Shown: positions 34,511 through 44,424, numbered from the stretch's first letter. The stretch is 64,000 nt of DNA from Rhodococcus rhodochrous (GCF_900187265.1 NZ_LT906450.1:2905444-2969443), one strand, 5' to 3'. Notes: generated by a model from the letters alone, not told the origin. Numbers and translations are program-made.

Positions 34511-37363
34511 TCAGCCGCTGTACGCCTCCAACGGCGGGCACGAGCACACCAGATTCCGGTCGCCGTGAGCGCCGTCGATACGCCGCACCGCCGGCCAGAC
34601 CTTGGCCCGGCTCTTCCCCATCGGGAACACCGCGATCTCCCGCGAGTACGGGTGGTTCCACTCACCCACCAGGCATTCCGCGGTGTGCGGAGCCCCGCGC
34701 AGCGGGTTGTCCTCCACCGGCCACTCCCCTGCCCCGACGCGGTCGATCTCCTCACGGATCGAGATCATCGCGTCGATGAACGCGTCGAGTTCGGCGATGT
34801 CCTCGCTCTCGGTGGGTTCGACCATGAGGGTGCCGGCCACCGGGAAGCTCATCGTCGGCGCGTGGAAACCGTAGTCGGCCAGACGCTTCGCGACGTCGTC
34901 GACCGTCACCCCCGTCGCCTTCGTCAGCGGCCGCAGATCGAGGATGCACTCGTGGGCGACCATGCCGGTCTCCCCCGTGTACAGCACCGGGAAATACTCG
35001 TCGAGACGACGCGCGATGTAGTTCGCCGACGCGATCGCCGTCAGCGACGCGCGACGCAGTCCCTCGGCACCCATCATCTTGATGTACGCCCAGGTGATCG
35101 GCAGGATCGACGCCGACCCGTAGGGTGCCGCCGAGACCGGTCCCGCTCCCCCGAGTCCCGGCTCCGCCGGGTGACCCGGCAGATACGGGGCCAGATGCGA
35201 GCGGACACCGATCGGGCCGACACCCGGACCGCCGCCACCGTGCGGGATGCAGAACGTCTTGTGCAGGTTCAGGTGGCTCACATCGCCACCGAACTTGCCC
35301 GGCCGCGCCAGACCCACGAGAGCGTTGAGGTTGGCGCCGTCGATGTACACCTGACCGCCGGCGTCGTGCACCGCACCGCAGATGTCGGCGATGTCGTGCT
35401 CGTAGACACCGTGCGTCGACGGATAGGTGATCATGATCGCGGCCAGACGCGCACCGTGGTCGGTGATCTTGGCACGCAGGTCGTCGAGATCGACGTCGCC
35501 GTTCGGGCGGCACGCGACGACCTCGACACGCATGCCCGCCATCACGGCGGACGCGGCGTTGGTGCCGTGCGCGCTCGACGGGATCAGGCAGATGTCCCGA
35601 TCGGTGTCGCCACGGTCGAGGTGGTAGTGGCGGATCGCGAGCAGGCCCGCGTACTCGCCCTGGCTGCCCGCGTTGGGCTGCAGGCTCACGGCGTCGTAAC
35701 CCGTCACCGCGGCGAGCCAGCCCTCCAGGTCGGCGATGAGACGGCGGATGCCGGCCGTCTGGTCCGCCGGAGCGAAGGGATGCAGACCCGCGAACTCGGG
35801 CCAGGTGATGGCCTCCATCTCGGCGGCAGCGTTGAGCTTCATCGTGCACGAGCCCAGGGGGATCATCGTCCGGTCGAGGGCGAGATCCTTGTCGGACAGA
35901 CGCCGCAGATACCGCATCATCGCGGTCTCGGTGCGGTAGCGAGTGAACGCCTCGTGCTGCAGGAACTCGCTCGTGCGAGCAAGGGCCTGCGGCAGCGCCG
36001 TTCCCTCGGCGGCCTCACCGGCGGTGACACCGAGGGCACCCAGGACCGCGTCGACATGCGCCGCGGTGGTCGCCTCGTCGCACGAGATCGACACGTGATC
36101 GTCGTCGACCCGGTACAGGTTGATGCCGGCCTCGAGGGCGGCGGCGAGCACGGCATCGACCCGCCCCGGGACGCGCACCAGGACGGTGTCGAAGAACTCG
36201 TCGTGCACCACCTCGACGCCGCCGGCGCGTAGACCGTCGGCGAGACGACGGGCGTGCCCGGCGACGCGGCGGGCGATGCCGGTGAGGCCTTCGGCTCCGT
36301 GGTACGAGGCGTACATGGCCGCGAGCACGGCGAGGAGCACCTGGGCGGTGCAGATGTTGCTGGTGGCCTTCTCGCGGCGGATATGCTGCTCACGGGTCTG
36401 CAACGCGAGGCGGTAGGCCGGGCTGCCGTCCGCGTCCACCGAGACACCGACGAGACGGCCGGGCAGGGTGCGGGTATGAGCGCTGCCGACGGCGAGGTAG
36501 CCGGCATGCGGCCCACCGAAGCCCATCGGCACACCGAACCGCTGGGTGGTGCCGAAGCACGCGTCGGCGCCCTGCTCCCCGGGCGGGGTGATCAGGGTCA
36601 TGGCCAGCAGGTCGGCGCCGACGGCGACGAGCGCCCCGCGGTCGTGGGCCGCCGCGATGATCGGAGCAGCGTCGATGATGCGGCCCGAGGCGCCGGGCAC
36701 CTGCAGGATCACACCGAAGAACTCGCCCTCGGGCAGTCCGTCGGTGGCGAGGTCGACGGTGACGATCTCGATGTTGAGCGGTTCGGCGCGGGTCGCCAGC
36801 ACCGCGGCGGTCTGCGTGAACAGGTCGGCGTCGACGACCACGCGCGGGCTCTTGGACTTGCGGTTCGCGCGGCGCAGCAGGGTCATCGCCTCGGCGGCGG
36901 CGGTGGCCTCGTCGAGCATCGACGAGTTCGCGATCTCCATGCCGGTCAGGTCGGCGACCATGGTCTGGAAGTTCAGCAGCGCCTCGAGGCGTCCCTGGCT
37001 GATCTCCGGCTGGTAGGGGGTGTAGGCCGTGTACCAGGCGGGGTTCTCGATGATGTTGCGCAGCAGCACGGGCGGCGTGAGCGTGTCGTAGTAGCCGTGA
37101 CCGATCATCGACGTCGCCACGGTGTTCTGCGACGCCAGTGCCTTCAGTTCGGCGAGTACGTCGTGCTCGGAGCGGGGCGCGTCGAGGACGTCGAGGCCGG
37201 TCGGCACGTTGTCCGCACGGTCGTCGAGGATGGCGGCCGGCACCGCGGCGGTGGCGAGGGCGTCGAGGGAATCGACTCCGACGACGTCGAGGATCCGGTT
37301 CAGGCCGGCGGTGTCGGGGCCGATGTGGCGATCGGCGAAGTTCGAGGTGACGGCATCTGTCAT
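34511..37363 (-). CDS. gcvP: Glycine dehydrogenase (decarboxylating), P-protein
   Basis: A 950-residue PLP enzyme that decarboxylates glycine and passes the aminomethyl group to the lipoyl arm of GcvH. It is the fused homodimeric form with an N-terminal alpha-like half and a C-terminal catalytic half. PLP-binding Lys lies in [22 protein letters not shown], and other signatures include FIGSGYYDT-like [14 protein letters not shown], the [10 protein letters not shown] block and [22 protein letters not shown] 37363 follows a GGGAG site. A tandem glycine riboswitch occupies its leader. gcvH lies 3 kb downstream on the same strand; no gcvT is present in the window. Confidence 0.97.
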   Translation of the reverse strand: MTDAVTSNFADRHIGPDTAGLNRILDVVGVDSLDALATAAVPAAILDDRADNVPTGLDVLDAPRSEHDVLAELKALASQNTVATSMIGHGYYDTLTPPVLLRNIIENPAWYTAYTPYQPEISQGRLEALLNFQTMVADLTGMEIANSSMLDEATAAAEAMTLLRRANRKSKSPRVVVDADLFTQTAAVLATRAEPLNIEIVTVDLATDGLPEGEFFGVILQVPGASGRIIDAAPIIAAAHDRGALVAVGADLLAMTLITPPGEQGADACFGTTQRFGVPMGFGGPHAGYLAVGSAHTRTLPGRLVGVSVDADGSPAYRLALQTREQHIRREKATSNICTAQVLLAVLAAMYASYHGAEGLTGIARRVAGHARRLADGLRAGGVEVVHDEFFDTVLVRVPGRVDAVLAAALEAGINLYRVDDDHVSISCDEATTAAHVDAVLGALGVTAGEAAEGTALPQALARTSEFLQHEAFTRYRTETAMMRYLRRLSDKDLALDRTMIPLGSCTMKLNAAAEMEAITWPEFAGLHPFAPADQTAGIRRLIADLEGWLAAVTGYDAVSLQPNAGSQGEYAGLLAIRHYHLDRGDTDRDICLIPSSAHGTNAASAVMAGMRVEVVACRPNGDVDLDDLRAKITDHGARLAAIMITYPSTHGVYEHDIADICGAVHDAGGQVYIDGANLNALVGLARPGKFGGDVSHLNLHKTFCIPHGGGGPGVGPIGVRSHLAPYLPGHPAEPGLGGAGPVSAAPYGSASILPITWAYIKMMGAEGLRRASLTAIASANYIARRLDEYFPVLYTGETGMVAHECILDLRPLTKATGVTVDDVAKRLADYGFHAPTMSFPVAGTLMVEPTESEDIAELDAFIDAMISIREEIDRVGAGEWPVEDNPLRGAPHTAECLVGEWNHPYSREIAVFPMGKSRAKVWPAVRRIDGAHGDRNLVCSCPPLEAYSG

Positions 37364-37418
37364 CGCAGCTCCCGGGCTGGTCGGCGAGGTCCACGTGCGC
37401 GCGGTCGCGCGAGGTGGT

Positions 37419-37615
37419 TCCTCCCCCTCTGTCGTGAGCTCGCGGAGCGAGCGCCTGAGAGATTCGGCCGGCCAGAGCCTTTCCCCGTGGGCGGGCGGGT
37501 GCTCCCGCCGCTTTCCAGAGACGTCGGAGCTCACGCGGTCCCGGTTGCCTGAGAGATTGACGGGGAGGTGCTGCTCCTTCGGCGCCCGGCTCGGTGTCCG
37601 GGTCTCTCCCGCGTG
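37419..37615 (-). promoter_or_regulatory. Tandem glycine riboswitch
   Basis: Read on the minus strand, the first aptamer runs from about 37615 with GGGAGAGAC, the core CGCCGAAGGAGCA, AATCTCTCAGGCAA and the closing CTCTGGAAAG. A second, more diverged aptamer follows, with CACGGGGAAAGG, a second AATCTCTCAGGC and the ending GACAGAGGGGGAGG. This is the known two-aptamer gcv leader that turns on glycine cleavage when glycine is high. It ends about 55 bases before the gcvP start. Boundaries are approximate. Confidence 0.92.
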
Positions 37616-37632
37616 ATGGCGACGCGTCTTCG

Positions 37633-37660
37633 AGTCTAGAACACGTCGCGGGGGTCGAAA
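37633..37660 (-). promoter_or_regulatory. Possible promoter of the gcvP riboswitch transcript
   Basis: A minus-strand TTTCGA (37660-37655) and TAGACT (37638-37633) separated by 16 bases resemble -35 and -10 elements, placed to start RNA about 10-15 bases before the riboswitch. Confidence 0.35.
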
Positions 37661-37725
37661 TACCGCAGGTGCGGAAAGTGCCGCAGGCGGTAGAGCTGAA
37701 TCAGCAGAGATGATCGGTGGTGTGG

Positions 37726-38352
37726 TCAGCCGATGCGGCGGTTGATGCGTTCGCGGCGACGCGACGCCAGTTCGTCCTCGGGGCGTTCCTCGACGCCGCC
37801 ACCGTCGGCGCGTTCGGCGGGGAAATCGGCGATGCTGCCGGTGAGCTCGCGCATCGCGCCGCTCACCGCGATCCCGAAGACGCCCTGCCCGCCCTGCAGC
37901 AGGTCGACGACCTCTTCGGGCGACGTACATTCGTAGACGGTGGTGCCGTCGGAGAAGAGAGTGATCTTCGCGAGGTCGCCCACCCCACGGCTGCGGAGAT
38001 GGTCGACGGCGACGCGGATGTTCTGCAGCGAAACGCCGGTGTCGAGCAGGCGCTTGACGATCTTGAGGACGAGGATGTCCTTGAACGAGTACAGCCGTTG
38101 GCTACCGGAACCGGCAGCCCCGCGGATGGACGGTACGACCAGATTCGTGCGGGCCCAGTAGTCGAGCTGGCGGTAGCTGATACCCGCGATCTGGCAGGCG
38201 ATGGGCACCCGGTAGCCGACGAGCTCGTCGGGCACCGAGTTGTCCGGAAACAGGCCCGGTTGGATCTCGTCGGTCTCGTTCGTCCGCGGCGCCGGATTCG
38301 AGCGATCGCCGGAATCGACGCCGAGTGGCTGTCCCTTCGTCCGATCTCGCAC
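37726..38352 (-). CDS. MerR-family regulator (Rv1830-type)
   Basis: A 208-residue regulator. A disordered N-terminus (about 40 residues) precedes a MerR-like winged helix with [54 protein letters not shown]-terminal region ([38 protein letters not shown]) forms a small ligand-like domain. The position between gcvP and the bifunctional nuclease gene matches M. tuberculosis Rv1830. GTG 38352 is chosen because GAGAGGGAG lies 6 bases upstream. Targets are not evident from this sequence. Confidence 0.85.
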   Translation of the reverse strand: MRDRTKGQPLGVDSGDRSNPAPRTNETDEIQPGLFPDNSVPDELVGYRVPIACQIAGISYRQLDYWARTNLVVPSIRGAAGSGSQRLYSFKDILVLKIVKRLLDTGVSLQNIRVAVDHLRSRGVGDLAKITLFSDGTTVYECTSPEEVVDLLQGGQGVFGIAVSGAMRELTGSIADFPAERADGGGVEERPEDELASRRRERINRRIG

Positions 38353-38582
38353 TACTGACTCCCTCTCGCGCGCCCAGTTCTGCCTCGCAACGATCGATTG
38401 GCGGATCCCCCCGACCACATCCGATCATCGAGCGCTCCCAGGCTCACCGAGTCATCCCTGGCGGATCAACTCAGCGTACGCTCCGGTGTTGGGCGCTGGG
38501 CTGCAACACGCCGACCGGAAGGCAACGTTCGACATTACTACTGTTACGGCCGACGCGCGCGTCAACGCTCGCCGCCGTGCGA

Positions 38583-38606
38583 ACGGACGGCGTTTCAGCC
38601 GTCCGT
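38583..38606 (-). terminator. Hairpin at the end of the bifunctional nuclease gene
   Basis: Nine-base arms at 38583-38591 and 38598-38606 with a 6-base loop; the loop contains the stop codon of the nuclease gene. It may attenuate read-through into the MerR gene. Confidence 0.35.
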
Positions 38607-39068
38607 CGCCTTGAAATCGTCGGGCGAGACGGAATCGAGGAACTCCTTGAACTTCTCGACCTCGTCCTCCCGCTCGTCGGGCATGACCAGTCCCGCCTCG
38701 GTGAGTACCGGTTCCTCGACGTGGACCGGTGCGCCGATGCGCAAGGCCACCGCCACCCCGTCGGAGGGCCGGCAGGACACGCGCATCCCTCCGTCGAAGA
38801 CCAGATCCGCGTAGAACGTCCCCTCGCGCAGGTCGACGATGCGCACCTCGCGCAGGTTGTGACCGAACGCCTCGAGGAGGTTCTTGATCAGGTCGTGGGT
38901 CAGCGGCCGCGCCGGTTCGACCCCCTGCTGTTCGAGGGCGATGGCGGTCGCTTCGTTCTGCCCGATCCAGATCGGCAGATACCGATCGCCGTCGACCTCC
39001 CGCAGCAGGAGGACAGGCTGGTTCTGCGGCTGTTCGATACGAATCCCTACTATCCGCATCTCGCTCAT
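38595..39068 (-). CDS. Bifunctional nuclease-family (DUF151) protein
   Basis: A 157-residue protein of the DUF151 / bifunctional nuclease family. Typical motifs are LPIWIGQNEATAIALE, RPLTHDLIKNLLEAFG, and CRPSDGVAVALRIGAPVHV. An acidic C-terminal tail follows (DEREDEVEKFKEFLD). A plant member has DNase and RNase activity; the bacterial role is unproven. It occupies the place of Rv1829 between the two MerR-type genes, 150 bases after ftsR. Confidence 0.9.
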   Translation of the reverse strand: MSEMRIVGIRIEQPQNQPVLLLREVDGDRYLPIWIGQNEATAIALEQQGVEPARPLTHDLIKNLLEAFGHNLREVRIVDLREGTFYADLVFDGGMRVSCRPSDGVAVALRIGAPVHVEEPVLTEAGLVMPDEREDEVEKFKEFLDSVSPDDFKATDG

Positions 39069-39218
39069 CGCGATGCCTCCGTCCTGCTGCTCGTCGGTGG
39101 TGGGACCACCCGACAGGTACTGCCTGGAATTCTAGTGTCCTCCAGCGCATCCGTCAGGTGCCGTAGGTCACCACCCGACGGAGGGTCCGTGGTCGCGATC
39201 GGCGACGAATGCGTCACG

Positions 39219-39956
39219 TCAGCGGTCGAGTGCCCCCTGCACCGCCGCCTTCACCAGGCACGTGTGCAACGTCAACGACAGTGCCGCCAATTCGCGCACC
39301 ATCTCCTCGGCGCGCTGCCGCGCCCCCGCGTCGCGGCCCTTCGCGATCGGGCCGGCGATCTGCGCGACGAGCGCGGCCTCGCGGTCGGCGGCGAGCTTGA
39401 ATGCCCGCAGATGCCGAACCTCGAGACCGAACTCCGCCATCGCCTTCGCCGTACGGGCGAGCAGCACCGCGTCCTCGTCGAAGAAACCGGCCGGACCCGG
39501 CTTGACCAGGCCCGCCCCCACCAACTCGGTGAGGAAGGCCGCGTCGATCCCTGCACGTGTGCACAGATCGTCGCGGCTCACCCGGATCTCGCGGTCGGTG
39601 CGCAGATCCTCCGGCGACACTTCGCCACGGGCGACCGCCAGCGGGCGCGGCCGGGTGATCCGGGTCTCGACCGATCCCACCGTGGCGGCGCCGCGGTCGA
39701 TGGCCTCGAGCTGCTCCTTGATCACCTTGAGCGGAAGGTACTGATCGCGCTGCGCGGTGAGCACGTACCGCAGACGCTCGCAGTCGGCGATCGAGAAGCG
39801 TCGGTAGCCCGAGGGGGTGCGTTCCGGGCTGATCAGTCCCTCGGCCTCGAGGAACCGGATCTTCGAGATCGTCACGTCCGGGAACTCCGGACGCAGGCGG
39901 TCGAGCACCGACCCGATCGACATTCCGGCCGGCGCCGGCTGGCGGGCCGCGGTCAT
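39219..39956 (-). CDS. ftsR: FtsR, MerR-type activator of cell division genes
   Basis: A 245-residue regulator. The N-terminal MerR winged helix contains SIGSVLDRLRPEFPDVTISKIRFLEAEGLI and SGYRRFSIADCERLRYVLTAQRDQYLPLKVIKEQL. A second helical part follows (RVSRDDLCTRAGID ... VLLARTAKAMAEFGLEVRHLRAF). It lies directly after garA/odhI as in Corynebacterium glutamicum, where FtsR activates ftsZ transcription; M. tuberculosis Rv1828 is the counterpart. The ATG at 39956 overlaps the garA stop (ATGA). Confidence 0.88.
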   Translation of the reverse strand: MTAARQPAPAGMSIGSVLDRLRPEFPDVTISKIRFLEAEGLISPERTPSGYRRFSIADCERLRYVLTAQRDQYLPLKVIKEQLEAIDRGAATVGSVETRITRPRPLAVARGEVSPEDLRTDREIRVSRDDLCTRAGIDAAFLTELVGAGLVKPGPAGFFDEDAVLLARTAKAMAEFGLEVRHLRAFKLAADREAALVAQIAGPIAKGRDAGARQRAEEMVRELAALSLTLHTCLVKAAVQGALDR

Positions 39957-40417
39957 CAGCTACCTGCGCCCTGGTTACCTCGCGGACCGGTCAGGAACAC
40001 CAGCCGGAACTTGCCGATCTGCACCTCGTCGCCGTTCGCGAGGACGGCGGAGTCGACCGGCTCGCGGTTGACGTAGGTGCCGTTGAGGCTTCCCACGTCG
40101 ACGACCTGGAATTCGCCCTCGTCCTGGCGGAACTCGGCGTGCCGACGGCTGACGGTCACGTCGTCGAGGAAGATGTCGCTGTCGGGATGCCGGCCCGCCG
40201 AGGTGGTGGGCTGGTCGAGCAGGAAGCGCGATCCTGCGTTGGGCCCCCGCTTGACCACCAGCAGCGCCGATCCGGCGGGCAGGCCCTCGACACCCGAGAC
40301 GGGCGCTTCGGTGGTGGCCGAGCCTGCGCCTTCCACTTCGTTCAGGAAGTCGGCGCGAAATACCGAAGTGGTCTCTGCAGGAGTCTCCTCGTAGCCCGCG
40401 TTGCCGTTCTCGCTCAC
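39956..40417 (-). CDS. garA: GarA/OdhI, FHA-domain regulator of 2-oxoglutarate metabolism
   Basis: A 153-residue signalling protein. The N-terminal ETTSVF motif carries Thr16 and Thr17, the sites that PknG and PknB phosphorylate in this family. The FHA domain (about 65-140) has GRHPDSDIFLDDVTVSRRHAEF and GSLNGTYVN. Unphosphorylated GarA inhibits 2-oxoglutarate dehydrogenase and adjusts glutamate metabolism; phosphorylation makes the FHA domain bind its own tail. It is coupled to ftsR by overlapping stop and start. Confidence 0.95.
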   Translation of the reverse strand: MSENGNAGYEETPAETTSVFRADFLNEVEGAGSATTEAPVSGVEGLPAGSALLVVKRGPNAGSRFLLDQPTTSAGRHPDSDIFLDDVTVSRRHAEFRQDEGEFQVVDVGSLNGTYVNREPVDSAVLANGDEVQIGKFRLVFLTGPRGNQGAGS

Positions 40418-40514
40418 CGTTTCTCCTTATCCGTTCGACCACCCGGGTGATCCCGGGCGGTCGCTGATTCGTTCGCCCCGTTCAGGTCCGACACGGCACA
40501 CGCCATATCCGACC

Positions 40515-40533
40515 GTACCCCGCGCGGGGGTAC
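40515..40533 (-). terminator. Possible terminator after gcvH
   Basis: Seven-base arms GTACCCC and GGGGTAC with a 5-base GC centre lie 40 bases beyond the gcvH stop and about 100 bases before garA. It could also be an operator. Confidence 0.35.
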
Positions 40534-40572
40534 TGACGCAGACAGTCGCGGTCACGTTACCTGTCGGGTTCG

Positions 40573-40977
40573 TCAGCCTTCCGTGATCCCGCGGTAACCT
40601 TCTGCGTCGAGCGTCTGCGCGAGGGCCTCGTCGAGGTCGCTCTCGCTGCCGACCTCCACGTCGACGAGCCAGCCGTCCTCGTACGGGCTGCTGTTCACCA
40701 GTTCGGGATTCGCGTCGAGTTCCGTGTTGACGGCGGTCACCTTCGCGGTCAGGGGCGCGAACACGTCCGACACGCTCTTGGTGGACTCGACCTCTCCGAA
40801 GGACTCTCCGGCGGCGATCTCGGCGCCCGACTCGGGCAGCTGCACGAAGACCACGTCGCCGAGTTGGGACTGTGCGTAGTCGGTGATCCCGATGCGCACG
40901 GTCGTCGCGCCCGTCCTGCGCACCCACTCGTGCTCGGGGGTGTACCGCAGATCCTCGGGTGTCGCGAAATCGGTCAA
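40573..40977 (-). CDS. gcvH: Glycine cleavage system H protein
   Basis: A 134-residue lipoyl carrier. The lipoylation site is Lys67 in [12 protein letters not shown]. The N-terminal YTPEHEWVR and the region [13 protein letters not shown] are typical. It shuttles the methylamine group from GcvP to GcvT and is reoxidised by lipoamide dehydrogenase. gcvP lies in the same block, separated by four regulatory genes, and gcvT is absent from the window. Confidence 0.96.
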   Translation of the reverse strand: MTDFATPEDLRYTPEHEWVRRTGATTVRIGITDYAQSQLGDVVFVQLPESGAEIAAGESFGEVESTKSVSDVFAPLTAKVTAVNTELDANPELVNSSPYEDGWLVDVEVGSESDLDEALAQTLDAEGYRGITEG

Positions 40978-41019
40978 GACTGGTCCTTTCGGAGACGACG
41001 TTCGACCGGAACGTCGGAT

Positions 41020-41781
41020 TCAGTTACCGGGCTGAGAGTATTGGCGTGGCTCGATCTCCCGCAAGGCGGACACCTCCACCTGCGGAGACTGTTCCACGGA
41101 CAATGATCCGCCCGCACGGGCGACCGTGTCGACCACTCCGCCGGGAATGTTCAACGCGGCGGCGAGCGTCGGTCCGTCGCCGATGGCGGTGACGGCGTAC
41201 GGAGCGTCGAGTCGGCGGTCGTCGACGACGATGTCGCCGCCCGGTCCGGTGACCCAGGAATCGACCCCGATGCGCACGGTCTCCCCGTTCGCCCCGGCGA
41301 TCTGCATCGTGTCGGCACCCGCCGCGCGCAGCTCCTGGATCATGTCGAGCAGCACCTCCGATCCGACGCCTTCGCGCGGATCGTCGACGGTGAGAACCAC
41401 TCCGGGTCCGGTGGCGGGTTCGGTGCCGAGCTGCACCGACAGCGTGTACAGGCGCGCCCGGGCCTCCTCGAGTGCCGCTTCCGAGCCTTCCTGTTCGAGA
41501 CTCGAGAGCGTGCGCTCGAGTTCGGTGATCTCCTGGCGGAGAGCGGCTTCGCGGCGGTTGAGACTGTCGAGCAGTACGAGCAGGTCCGCGGGGCGCGCCG
41601 AGTCGAGGGCGTCACCGGTGTCGGTGGTGCGCACCTGGGTGGCGATGCCGGCGCCGAGGAGGACGACGAGAATCGCCGCCAGGACGAGGAAGACGCGTTG
41701 CGAGCGGGTGGCGTGGCGTGCCGCGGATCCGGCGGTGGTGTCCGTGTCGGGCGCTGGGTCGGGCTGTTGCGGTTCGGTCAC
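41020..41781 (-). CDS. DUF881 membrane protein (second of two)
   Basis: A 253-residue protein with one membrane segment (about 30-50), an extracytoplasmic coiled coil (about 65-115, RREAALRQEITELERTLSSLEQEG) and a C-terminal DUF881 domain with GPGVVLTVDDP and GGDIVVDDRRL. GTG 41781 has GGAG 8 bases upstream. It flanks the small basic protein with a paralogue, the Rv1823-Rv1825 arrangement. The cluster is tied to division or envelope work by context only. Confidence 0.88.
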   Translation of the reverse strand: MTEPQQPDPAPDTDTTAGSAARHATRSQRVFLVLAAILVVLLGAGIATQVRTTDTGDALDSARPADLLVLLDSLNRREAALRQEITELERTLSSLEQEGSEAALEEARARLYTLSVQLGTEPATGPGVVLTVDDPREGVGSEVLLDMIQELRAAGADTMQIAGANGETVRIGVDSWVTGPGGDIVVDDRRLDAPYAVTAIGDGPTLAAALNIPGGVVDTVARAGGSLSVEQSPQVEVSALREIEPRQYSQPGN

Positions 41782-41783
41782 GG

Positions 41784-42143
41784 TCAGGCTCCGAACAGGC
41801 GACGACGCAGGGCGGCAGCGTTTCCGAAGATGCGGATGCCGAGGACGACGATGACCGCGGTCGACAGCTGGGTGCCCACGCCGAGCTGGTCGCCGAGCCA
41901 CACGATCAGTGCGGCGACGAGGACGTTGAAGACGAACGACACCACGAACACCTTCGCGTCGAAGATGTCGTCGAGATAGGCGCGCAGCCCGCCGAAGACC
42001 GTGTCGAGTGCGGCGACCACCGCGATGGGCAGGTAGGGCTGCACGACGTCGGGTACCTGTGGGCTGAACACGATTCCGGCGCCGATCCCGATCGCCAGTG
42101 CGAGCACCGCGTAGAGCGCGTGACCGTGTTCGAGTCGCTTCAC
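41784..42143 (-). CDS. Small basic protein (DUF1290), membrane
   Basis: A 119-residue protein with three to four hydrophobic segments and the family phrase LPIAVVAALDTVFGGLRAYLDDIFDAKVFVVSFVFN. The relative in Gram-positive division clusters is called Sbp; its role is unclear. GTG 42143 overlaps the stop of the upstream DUF881 gene (GTGA), and its own stop is 2 bases from the next start, so the three proteins are made together and may form a complex. Confidence 0.9.
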   Translation of the reverse strand: MKRLEHGHALYAVLALAIGIGAGIVFSPQVPDVVQPYLPIAVVAALDTVFGGLRAYLDDIFDAKVFVVSFVFNVLVAALIVWLGDQLGVGTQLSTAVIVVLGIRIFGNAAALRRRLFGA

Positions 42144-43003
42144 CTGTACCCCGTTTCTCCGCTGCTGCCGAGCTTCCGGACCGTGGCGGCCGGAAGCTCG
42201 AGATCGTCCTCCTCGGTGAGGGCGAATCCCACCCCGTAGAGCTGTCGGATCCCCGCAATGCGCAGGTAGGCGTCGCTGACGACGAAGGACGTCTGCAGCC
42301 GGGACGGAGATCCCACCGCCGAGACCGTGTACGGGGAGAATACGGGCCGGTTGTCGACGAGCATCGCTCCCCCGGCCTGCCGGATGGTGACGCCGGGACC
42401 GACCCGTACGCCACCGACCTCGATGGCCTCCGCCCCGGCCGCCCACAGCGCGTTGACAACCGATTGCAGGTCGCGGTCGAGGACGAGCGCGGTGGGCCGG
42501 TCCTCGAGTCGCGTCGCATCCGACAGGTTCGGGCGTGCGGCGGGTTCGGTGAGGGTGACCGTGACCCCCGGACCGCGCACGGGTGTCGCCGCGGCCGCGG
42601 TCTCGGCATCGCGGAGTTCGTCGAGGACGCTCGCGCCGTCACCTCCGTCGGAGAACAGGGCGGTGCGTCGTTCGTCGATCGCGGCGCCGAGTTCATCGCG
42701 CCGAGCGGTGAGCGCGGCGATGCGTTCGTCCCCTGCGCGGAGGGAATCGAGGATCTCGGCGCGGGTGCTGTCGGTGCCTGCCTGCACGTCGGCGTTCTGC
42801 GCGTACGCGACGCCGATCACGAGGCCGGCGAGGAGAACTCCGGCGCCGAGCCACGCGCGCGAAGCCCGCGGTGAGGTGCTCGGCCGCCCTGCGGCCCGGT
42901 CCGCGGCGGACGCGGCGTAGCCGGGGTCGAGATGGTCCTCGAGGAGTGACTTCAGGAGCGAGGGCACCGGATTGCGCCGGATGCGTTCCCACGCGCGGCT
43001 CAT
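42140..43003 (-). CDS. DUF881 membrane protein (first of two)
   Basis: A 287-residue paralogue of the protein at 41020-41781. A Ser/Pro/Arg-rich cytoplasmic N-terminus precedes one membrane segment (about 48-68) and a coiled coil (about 78-115). The DUF881 domain follows, with GPGVTVTLTEPA and ALVLDRDLQSVVNALWAAGAEAIEVGGVRV. It corresponds in position to Rv1823. It starts 4 bases after the phosphatidyltransferase gene and overlaps the small basic protein gene. Confidence 0.88.
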   Translation of the reverse strand: MSRAWERIRRNPVPSLLKSLLEDHLDPGYAASAADRAAGRPSTSPRASRAWLGAGVLLAGLVIGVAYAQNADVQAGTDSTRAEILDSLRAGDERIAALTARRDELGAAIDERRTALFSDGGDGASVLDELRDAETAAAATPVRGPGVTVTLTEPAARPNLSDATRLEDRPTALVLDRDLQSVVNALWAAGAEAIEVGGVRVGPGVTIRQAGGAMLVDNRPVFSPYTVSAVGSPSRLQTSFVVSDAYLRIAGIRQLYGVGFALTEEDDLELPAATVRKLGSSGETGYR

Positions 43004-43007
43004 CGGA

Positions 43008-43610
43008 TCACCGTCCGGCCGGCACGATCCGTGCCGTCACGACGGCCTGCCCGAGGTACAGCAGTCCGGTCCACACGTACAGCACGGTCCCCCAGATCAG
43101 GGCAGCCCAACCGAGCGGGCCGGTGATCGGCTCCGAGGCGGGCACGGCGACGGCCCCGAGCATCAGCGGCAGCGCGCACATGAGCAGGAAGGTCGCGCCC
43201 TTGCCGAGGTAGAGCACGTCCGGCGGGGGCAGTTCCCGGCGCCGGTAGACGGCCAGGGTCGGGGCCAGGACGAGTTCGCGGCCGACGAGGATCACCGCGA
43301 TCCACCAGGGCACGATGTCGCGCGCCACGAGGGCGACGAGGGTGGCCACGATGTAGAGGCGGTCGACGGCGGGATCGAGGAGGGCGCCCAGGCGGGAGGT
43401 CTGATCGAGCAGGCGGGCGAGTTTGCCGTCGGCCCAGTCGGTGATGCTGCTCGCGGCCAGCAGGATGAGCGCCCAGACGTCGGCGTGGGCGACGAGGACG
43501 AGATAGAGGAAGACTGGCACACCCAGAAGCCGTACGAAGCTGAGGACGTTCGGCACGGTGAGGATGCGGTCCGATCCGCGCGCGTCGGCGGTTCCGGTCG
43601 CATCGGTCAT
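43008..43610 (-). CDS. CDP-alcohol phosphatidyltransferase (PgsA-type)
   Basis: A 200-residue integral membrane enzyme with the full CDP-alcohol motif DWADGKLARLL then GALLDPAVDR, whose Asp residues bind Mg2+ and the CDP-lipid. About six helices are visible. By position it matches M. tuberculosis Rv1822 (annotated PgsA2). Related enzymes make phosphatidylglycerophosphate, cardiolipin or phosphatidylinositol phosphate; the acceptor here is not fixed by sequence. ATG 43610 is used because the family N-terminus (ILTVPNVLSFVRL) follows soon after. Confidence 0.9.
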   Translation of the reverse strand: MTDATGTADARGSDRILTVPNVLSFVRLLGVPVFLYLVLVAHADVWALILLAASSITDWADGKLARLLDQTSRLGALLDPAVDRLYIVATLVALVARDIVPWWIAVILVGRELVLAPTLAVYRRRELPPPDVLYLGKGATFLLMCALPLMLGAVAVPASEPITGPLGWAALIWGTVLYVWTGLLYLGQAVVTARIVPAGR

Positions 43611-43720
43611 GGTGGGCCGCTCCGTGTTCTCGTGAGGTCGTTCTCGTCGTGCCCTCGCGGAGTTCCGTTCGGGCGCGGAGTCCAGCCTTCCACAGCCGCG
43701 CGACCGGAGATTCCGGGGTG

Positions 43721-44338
43721 TCAGCGCCAGGCGAAGACCGGCTGCTCGAGACCGTCGATGCGGGTGGCCCGCCGGCGCAGCACGACCTCGCGGAACTGGT
43801 AGACCACCGCAGCGGTCGGTGCGTGCACCAGGTGACCGCGGAAGGGCCACTGGATCACCGGCTTGTCGGATTCGGGGATGGAGACGAAGCGCGGATCGAC
43901 ATCGAGTTCGTCGGTGGTGACGGCGAAGAGCACGTCGACCTCGTCGGGGCTGGGCTTCAGATCGGTCACGGCGGTGTCCGACCACACGACGAACGGCGAC
44001 ATGACGTAACCGGAGCGGGTGACGTAGTCGTCGAGCCGGCCGAGGACGGTGTCGGACCCGAGGTCGAGACCGAGTTCCTCGTGCAGTTCACGCAGCGCGG
44101 CCTCCTCGGGCTGCTCCCCCTCGTCCAGACGCCCGCCCGGCAGCGCGAACTGGCCGGGATGTGCCCGTAGCCGCGTCGGTCGCCGCGTGAGGGGCATGAC
44201 GGGATTGCCGTTCCCGTCGTCGAGCACCGCCACGACGACGGCTGCGTGCCGGCGGCCGTCGAGCGGCAGTCGACGCGAATCGAACGCGTCCAACGCGTCG
44301 CGGACGTTGTCTCGGTCGAGAGGATGAGCATCGGGCAT
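43721..44338 (-). CDS. NUDIX hydrolase, CoA-pyrophosphatase-like
   Basis: A 205-residue enzyme with the intact NUDIX box GGRLDEGEQPEEAALRELHEELGL. Upstream LTRRPTRLRAHPGQFALPGG matches the NudL / CoA-pyrophosphatase subgroup, which cleaves CoA into 3',5'-ADP and phosphopantetheine. ATG 44338 is chosen; an upstream GTG region is less like the family. It lies 110 bases before the phosphatidyltransferase gene on the same strand. Confidence 0.87.
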   Translation of the reverse strand: MPDAHPLDRDNVRDALDAFDSRRLPLDGRRHAAVVVAVLDDGNGNPVMPLTRRPTRLRAHPGQFALPGGRLDEGEQPEEAALRELHEELGLDLGSDTVLGRLDDYVTRSGYVMSPFVVWSDTAVTDLKPSPDEVDVLFAVTTDELDVDPRFVSIPESDKPVIQWPFRGHLVHAPTAAVVYQFREVVLRRRATRIDGLEQPVFAWR

Positions 44339-44424
44339 GGGTCGACAGTAGTTCGTCACAACCGCACCGGCGGGTAGGCGCACGTCGTGGCCGGTGCCGG
44401 TGATGTGACTGCCCGGCTGGAGAT

